Assembly: GCF_033807715.1 (NCBI RefSeq)
Contig: NC_084590.1
Location: forward strand, 36,917,505-36,981,504
Source of the DNA: Cololabis saira
Taxonomy: Eukaryota > Chordata > Actinopteri > Beloniformes > Belonidae
Length of the DNA stretch: 64,000 bases
Direction: 5' to 3'
Shown here: positions 56,961-64,000 of the stretch, piece by piece
How the letters are laid out: each line of letters begins with the position of its first letter
Numbering within the stretch: the first letter of the stretch is position 1
Notes under the pieces: model-generated
The model's database searches: none
What the model was told of the DNA's origin: nothing
The model's input: the letters and a program-made list of their open reading frames with translations, nothing else
Translations under genes and position numbers: made by a program

Positions 56961-59900
56961 CCAAACGCGAGGGCAGTGGACATTTGACTTGATTGACTTA
57001 TCCAAATTTACTGCCTGAGTCTAAAAATGATGATAATCTCCATAATTAGTGGAGTAGACTTTGGCTTGGCGGCCAGCTTAGTCAGTAACTAGCCATCATC
57101 ATGCTACGCAGCTTAGCAAAGCAGCCAGCAGCCTGTGCTAACCCACTGTGGAGTAAACGCAGGAGTCGTGCCTGATTGTGCCACCGAAATAACATCTAAA
57201 GCAGGATATTCTCTGCAGACGTTCACCAGCAGCCCCACAGCTGGGCAGGTTGGATACAATGTGCCATCATACAGTGCAAACACAAAATGGACAAAACAAA
57301 AAAAATCTTTAGAAGACGTGTGGTGACGCCACAGACGGATTTGTCGAGTAGTTTTACAGTCTGGTTGTGCAGCTTTAATTTAAACCAGTTCTGTAGTTCA
57401 TAATCAGGGCGTTATAGCCTACTGACAACAAGATTTCTGTTGGGTCAGCTCAGTAATATGCATAAAGTAGATCTGTGAGTGGCACACAATTCAGTGACAA
57501 ACTTGGCAGCCAGAAGTAATTGTAGACAATATTACTGACAAAAAAGCTGATTATACCCCTTTGCATTGGACTCAGACACAATGGCACAAAAATACACAGC
57601 CAGTATTAGCTCTCGTCTGTCAATGATTTGCAGTGTCATCCACCAACACAGTACAGACTGTGGGTTTAACATTCCTGCACCACTATAATACACGACCAGG
57701 GATAAACAGTATTTTTTAACATCACTGGAAGACTGTAACTCTGCAAACTTTCATAATCAGCCTAGTTAAACCCTTGATCTGAGCTGGGGTGGATGATTAA
57801 AGACTTTTGCGATTAAAAACGAAGCTATTTGCGGAGCAGACGAACAGTGAGAGAATGCCTCGTCTCCAGTGCTACGTGTGGATAATCAGGATTAAGCTAG
57901 CCTGCAAAACAATACAGGAAAAGAACTGAGTTTATAACAAATCCTCACAGTCGATGTTAGAATATGGTGTAACAACCGCAGACGTTTCGAGGAAGGTATC
58001 AGTAAAAGCTAATGTGCTCACGCTGACTGTTGTGGAAAGATGCTGCACTGAGATGGATCAGTTATTGCCCCAGGAGCTGTAGTTATTGCATATTCATTAA
58101 ACAAATAATTAACATGAGAGAGTGTGTGTGTGTGTGTCTGCCATTGTGCTTTTCATTAAACCACTGCGTCTCTGGTCCCTGGCTGTCATCCAAAGCAGTC
58201 CAGGCGCTGGTGCTCAATGGCAGATGTAGGAGAAGGTGGGATGGATTTATTTACCACAATTAACATCGAGTTATTGTACAAGGCTTCTGTGGGTGGTATC
58301 AAAGGGCTGGCGGTGCAGCATTAGCAGTGCAGCTTTTAAAAGGTGGTGTCAGAGGGGGAGCGAGGTGACTCCAATTAGAAAACTGGGGCATCCTCAATGA
58401 GCTTTAAGCACTTTAACAGTCCTCTTCGTCTCCTTAGTTCAGTTAGTGACAGCAGGCTGCGAGCTCTCCCTGCCGTCCGGGTCTTAGTTTTTGTTTCGTG
58501 CACAGAAGTCTGATCTGCACCCAGTCATGGATCTGCCTCATGATGCAACATAAATACGTTTGCAGGTTAACTAATGTCCAATTCTGAAGTGCAGAGCTTC
58601 TCATCTTGTCCTATGTAGAACATCTTAGGCAGACTTCAGTATTCAGAGTATCTCTCCATTCTTCACTCCATCTTTAATGCATTTCTGACACCACTAACTC
58701 ATTTTGCCAGCATCGATCTAATTATATTTGTTGAAGCTTTTGTTGTCCCTCAATGTATGCCTCCTTGCCTCTGCCAATTAGCTTTTAAGCAAATGTGATT
58801 ATGAAGAATAAATGCTAGCGTTCAGCTCCACTAGAGGGTGGCACATCAGTTTACCTAAGGCAAGGCTTTTCAGCTTGGGGGAGAAACACCAAATGAAGCT
58901 AATTTTAAGGGATATGCTTTTAATTTTGAATGTTTGCATAAGGACACTGGAGCATTTCAGATTAAACTACCCCCAAAGTGTGGCAGCCATGAAATCGCTC
59001 GTGTCCCTGAACAAACTGGACCCTGATGGCGATGAAGACAAATCCCTCACCTTTGCCTGTCTAGTATGTCACATTCTTATGCCTTTGAATGTATTTATAA
59101 TATAAATTCCTGGGAGGATATTTTCAGAATTAGAGACCTGCTATGCTGTGGGGGCTCGGTTGTTACTGAGGGATGGATATGGGGAGAGCTGGCACTTTTT
59201 TTGAATAAAGGTCAGTCTTTTCAGATCAATCCATCAAATCTCTGCCCGTTGATGTCGCTAGAAGTAACTGCAGAAACGTTTACACAGCCAAACTTTTTAT
59301 GAAAGTTGTTCATAATCCCTGGATGAGCAAGCTGTTTCTGGACCAGCTTCAGCGGAATTAGATTTTCTCCAAATTCTCTCATTTTATTTAGATCTCCATT
59401 GCTCAGAGCATACTGCTAACACATTCTAACATTTACTATGAAACTCCAATGCAAATATTAACTCATTCAAATTCATTCCACACATTTGTGATATTTGTTT
59501 TATTGCCAGACACTAATCAAATACAGCTTCCGAATGTTCCTTTTTGAAAGTCTGGAGGAAAATCTGTTGGCACATTTTTTTCTTGTGTGTTTCTGTCAAG
59601 ACGGATGTCTTTCTTGTGACATGGAGGGGAAAAAAGAATAAGAATAATTACTGTCTTTGCCTCCTGAGGAAAGTAAAATAATTAGTCACCTGAATATCTG
59701 AGGAGGTTTGGTGGCTGTGTGGGAGAACAAAACTAAAGTTAACCGAGTTTAAACTATTATGGTTTCAAAGTAAAGATGTTGCCCAAATTAAAGTTAAGAA
59801 AAACTCTCACTGCTTTATATTCAGTTGTTAGCTAAAAGGAACTTCTTTGTCTGTGGTCTGGAGTTGTATGATCTCCAATTCCTGAAAAAATAGAAACTAA

Positions 59901-62900
59901 GCTTGAAGCAAAAATATCGTTAACCTCGTGCGTTCAGTGCTCATTATCACCCTCTTTTGCAAGTATCACAGTACTTTCTGTATCTGAATGTGCTGCTTTT
60001 TAAAAAGGATTTATGCATCGTTTTTAATGATTTTGGGGTCAATTACAATAAGGACCTTGCCAAAACCTCCTGTTTGCATTTTAATATATAGTTAACTGAG
60101 AGTTGTGGCTGCTATTCTGTCGTAGCCGGTCTCTTTTCATCTTCAGTTTGGTCTCTGATCTCACTCTGTACCACTTTCATCAGCTTAATCTTTAATGCAA
60201 CACTTTAACAAAGAAGTGATGAAAGCAGAGAATGTGGTCCCGGTCATGGTTGGGGAGGAACCCAGCAATAGCCTGTTGCATTAATAAATCCGTCATTTCA
60301 TGTTGCACTTTAATTGGCTTTTAAGAAGACAAAATTGTAGGATTTCTGTCAGGTCATTATCTGGTCTTTGGTGGTGAGGCATTGAGGAGGCAGCTGCTCA
60401 CAATTTGAAAACTACAATGAAAGATATCAACTCGTTTTCAAAACGATCACCTTTTGCCTGTGATAGTCCAGTGTTGCACCATATGTCTTGTACCACCGTT
60501 ATTTAGGAACTGTGAACCTGCTTACTGCATCACTTAGGGTTATATAACGTGGTGTAATTTGCCATCGACGTGAAATGTATTTGTGATCTAAAAAAAAGCC
60601 CTATGGAAGTCACAATATTGGGTGACATAATATCAATCAGGGACGGGGGGACGGACGAGAAATAAATGTGTTTGGGAAGTTCCAGTGTGTCATTATTTGC
60701 TCAAAGAGCATCAGCCTGACCTGTAGGGACATGAGAGGTTTTTGGTCACAACAGGGAATAATATGAAAGCAATAACCGTATAGCGTTTGTTCTTCAGTGG
60801 CTCCCGAGATCATCCAGTGCACAATTTAATTGAAATCACCCTTCCATTGTTCAAGTCGACAGTTTTAATTTACAGAGATAGGCAAGCTTGGCCTTGACCT
60901 TGCTCTGCTCTGACATGGATCGCTACGCCTCTCCTCTCAAGGTGTCTTCAATCAACTCCGTTTCCCCAGAGCCCTTCCATTTTTTAAAAATGATTTTTAA
61001 TTTCTCTCACTTTTCGATTATTTGACAATGTGGAAGTGTTTCTCGTTTTACTCTTGTTTTCTTCCCTACTTTGACATCTGCAGTATGAGGGAAGGACAAA
61101 ATGTAAACAGTTCTCGAGTCTGCAGATCAAGACCTCGCTCTGTTCCAGCTGACCAGCGATATTGATTACATAAGGCTTTGTTCACTTGACTTGCTTCTCT
61201 TTGTTCCCTATCAGGTCCTGTGCACGCAGCCACTCGCTTTTACAGTTTCATGTGAGAAAGAAAAGCCCAGTGGTGTAATTATGAGGAGAGCGGTCGCAGT
61301 GGTAATCGAGTAATGGCTTTTTGTGCTGGGATTCATAGCTTTGAAACTCTTAAATCCCGCTTTTAAGCGATTTTTAGTGGAGTGTGAAATAAAGTGCAAA
61401 ATAAACCAATTCTATTTCTAGAAAAGCTGTGTATTTTCAAAACGCATAGATGTGGAAACTGCAGTGGTTAAGTCACATTCACACTCTTTCTTTTTTTTTT
61501 TCCTCCTATAATTGATATTAATTGCTTGTCAGCTGCCTTGCATTCAATCCTCTATGCTTGACTACACTGTAGACTAAGTAGAAACTTTACTGGCCATACT
61601 GTACTGTGAGTGATAAAGTAAATGTTTCTTATGCGTTCAAAACTCTTACAATATTGAGCTTTAATAAAGATGCCCATTCAACCATGCATAACTTTTAACT
61701 AATCTACTTTTGGGACAAAAAGGACATACATGCAGCCACTATTCTGGTGTAATAAAGGGCAGAATCGCCATCATGACGGTACATACCTGACTTTCATGAA
61801 GACTGCACGGGCATATAAAGGGGGAGAAAATGTGTAAACTAATGCTTATCTTCCCCTGGAGTCTTATATGACTGCATATTTGCAGTAAAGCAACCGCAAG
61901 ACCAAAGGAGAAAAGGAGGTAGGTTTTATTTTCAGTATAAAACAAGTGTAATGAAGAAAAAAGTATCCTTACAAGAGGAAGGATGGGTTTGGCGTGAGCC
62001 TCTGGAAAAGATGCTGCATTAAAACTTGCCCCGCTCTGAGGACCAGAATCACCAGTGTCTGTAAATATTCACTTGCGTGTGTATTTTGTGCCAGTCTTGG
62101 GCTGATTTGCGTTTTACTCGGCCACTGATAAGAGTGGGAGAAGTATAAAAAAAAAGATACAAAAAATATAAACAGTATTAGCATGATTGAAGGCAGCGGC
62201 TTTGATGGAAAAAGACTTCTTTGAAGGTTTGGGGTCTAATCCAATCTGCTGAACTGCCATCTATGCCTCAGCTTTTAAATCTGAGACTCTAAGACCTATT
62301 CCTGCAGGAGCCACAGACAGGGTCAAAGGATTCATCTTGTTGAGTGCAGAGGAATCTGAAGGCTTTTGTTGATAGAATTAAACTTAACATTTTGCAGCTG
62401 AATTGGCTCTGTTTGCACATTAACCCTTAATAAAAACTTTAATCCTAATCTTGTTTTTTAATTCGCGCAATGAAAAAAAACCCAAAACACTTAGAGGATG
62501 CCAGACGTCATGATTTTCTTCCTCATAATATTCTGATAAATTAAATATAAAGGGCTTATCCCATTTAAGGGACCTTTTCATTCGATAAACGGGGATATAT
62601 ACTCAACACTAACAGTTTTGAAAATGTATTAAGTCAAAAGATAAACTACTGTATATTTTTTACTTTGAGTTAATCTTTCAGATGTGACTGTTTGTTTTTC
62701 CCAGATGACCCATGTCATTAGCTTCTGGTCTGGCTAGACACTCCATCCCTGTCTCTCATTTGCATCCGGTCTCTCCCGCTCTTCCGCCAAACTCTGTGTG
62801 TTTATGAAAGAGATCTGGAAATCAGGGAGACACAGTTTTGTCTACATGTGCGTCTTTGCATCACTTTGCTCTGTTCAATGTTTGCAATGACAGCTTTCAG

Positions 62901-63083
62901 TTGACCGCACTTCAACACTCTATAAAAAGAAATAGAGCTTTTCAGAAATATCTCTCGTGGAGCATCTGAGAATATATTCCTGTCCTGGCAGGAACCAATA
63001 CTTGAGGTCGGTGATAAATAAAGCGGGTAGAGTATAGGCATCAATACTCCACACCAACTATTAGCTGCATCTGTTCCTTGATA
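56961..63083. other. Six kilobases of unique non-coding DNA
   Basis: No gene, RNA gene or full transposon is seen. Short (TG)n at 58122-58138. The 58290-58430 block (AGCTTTTAAAAGG, CTCCAATTAGAAAAC, AGCTTTAAGCACTT) has a composition that could be a conserved element. Frames such as 58812-59105 have no motif. Confidence 0.4.
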
Positions 63084-63145
63084 AACACTCACCTGCCCCC
63101 TTATTAGGTACATCTGTAGTACCAAATAAAGTGCCGGTGAGTGTA
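63084..63145. mobile_element. Short palindromic MITE remnant
   Basis: ACACTCACCTGCC followed by CTTATTAGGTAC is mirrored by GTACCAAATAAAG then GCCGGTGAGTGT. It is a fold-back of about 60 bp of the type common in fish. Confidence 0.65.
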
Positions 63146-64000
63146 TGAAGATACATGATGTCATAGGTGGACGAACAAAGTTTGTTTGTACGGCAACGAT
63201 GACGATGCTGTGTCCTCACAAACCGTCATCTATTTTGCTGTGTTTTGTTCTCAGGCAGCCACAATTATGTAAAATATTTACATTCATTATGTATCTATCT
63301 CTTTTATTTGAGATTTTTATTTGAGATTTTTTTTTTCTACACATGCAGAACTGAATGTGGGTTTTATGTCTCTTCCTCTATGGACACATGTATGTCTGAA
63401 TTTCAAGCCGGCCATATTTTTGAACATACAGTACAGTATATGTCTGACTTCTGCTTCATGGAACAAATTAGTAGCAAAAACGTGCCTGTGAATTACAGTA
63501 AAGAGTGATGATGGTTTTAAGATGCCATTCTGTGGCTTGGGTGGATGTTAAATTCCTGCAGGAAGCTTTTCTTATCTTCTTGGTTTACTATGGATGTTGC
63601 TGTTTCATACACTTGCAAGAGACTCCTGTAGGGCACACTTTTTGTAAATAAAATAAAACAACCGAAAACATTTAAAAATAAAAACTAAAAAAGTGCAACA
63701 CATTAAGGTAAAGGACACACTCACCAAGAACAGTGTTAATGAATCGTACACAGTCCTCAGAAAATTGGCCTGGGAATGTACACAGGATCTGGAAATGTTT
63801 TCTAAAAACCCTAACGAGGCTTCATAATCCTTTGTAGACGGACTCGTGGGTCAGGAGCTACGTCTCTGTGAAAGCTTTGGCGCTCCTTTAGCCACAATAA
63901 TGATCCAAAGTCCCCCGTCAAAGTGGACTCACGGCCCGGTGTCGTAGACTGATGGCACTGGCTTCGTTTATACCTATTCCATTCAGTCACCATCCCATCT
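63146..64000. other. Unique non-coding DNA at window end
   Basis: No feature supported. Confidence 0.4.

Overview
This window looks like non-coding DNA from a ray-finned (teleost) fish. No host gene can be supported anywhere in the 64 kb. The fish assignment rests on the repeats: Tc1-like transposons, several hAT families, PIF/Harbinger elements, L2- and RTE/Rex3-like LINEs, a Ty3/gypsy remnant, long (CA)n tracts and an Academ-like XPG-nuclease transposon. This mixture is typical of teleosts. I cannot name the species.

Layout. 1-6.6 kb: remnants, a promoter-like GC-rich block, a fold-back MITE abutted by a hAT element with an exact target duplication, a (CACT)n satellite and a broken hAT transposase on the minus strand. 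6.6-10 kb: apparently unique DNA. 10-16 kb: a THAP-like transposon fragment, a very long (TG)n tract, a complete 494-bp Harbinger MITE, an old RTE LINE tail and a complete 1,077-bp hAT element with an exact 8-bp target duplication. 16.2-23.4 kb: unique DNA. 23.4-35.1 kb: a dense transposon cluster. It holds a Harbinger transposase remnant; a LINE copy bounded by near-identical 22-bp direct repeats and interrupted by an L2 tail, a MITE and a Ty3/gypsy fragment; a complete 2.4-kb Academ-like transposon; and a Tc1 element split by an RTE LINE. 35.1-64 kb: mostly unique DNA with scattered hAT, Tc1, Harbinger, L2-tail and palindromic MITE insertions.

Function. Every recognisable protein belongs to a mobile element, and nearly all are broken by stops, frameshifts or truncation. 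The least damaged is the Academ-like nuclease, whose visible reading frame has one stop. The unique stretches (6.6-10, 16-23, 35-43, 44-49 and 57-63 kb) read like intergenic or long-intron DNA. A few blocks rich in homeodomain-like and SOX-like sites could be conserved regulatory elements, but conservation cannot be judged from one sequence.

Reading frames are quoted as seen. Several open frames begin at GTG rather than ATG, so apparent starts of element proteins are not claimed as real starts.
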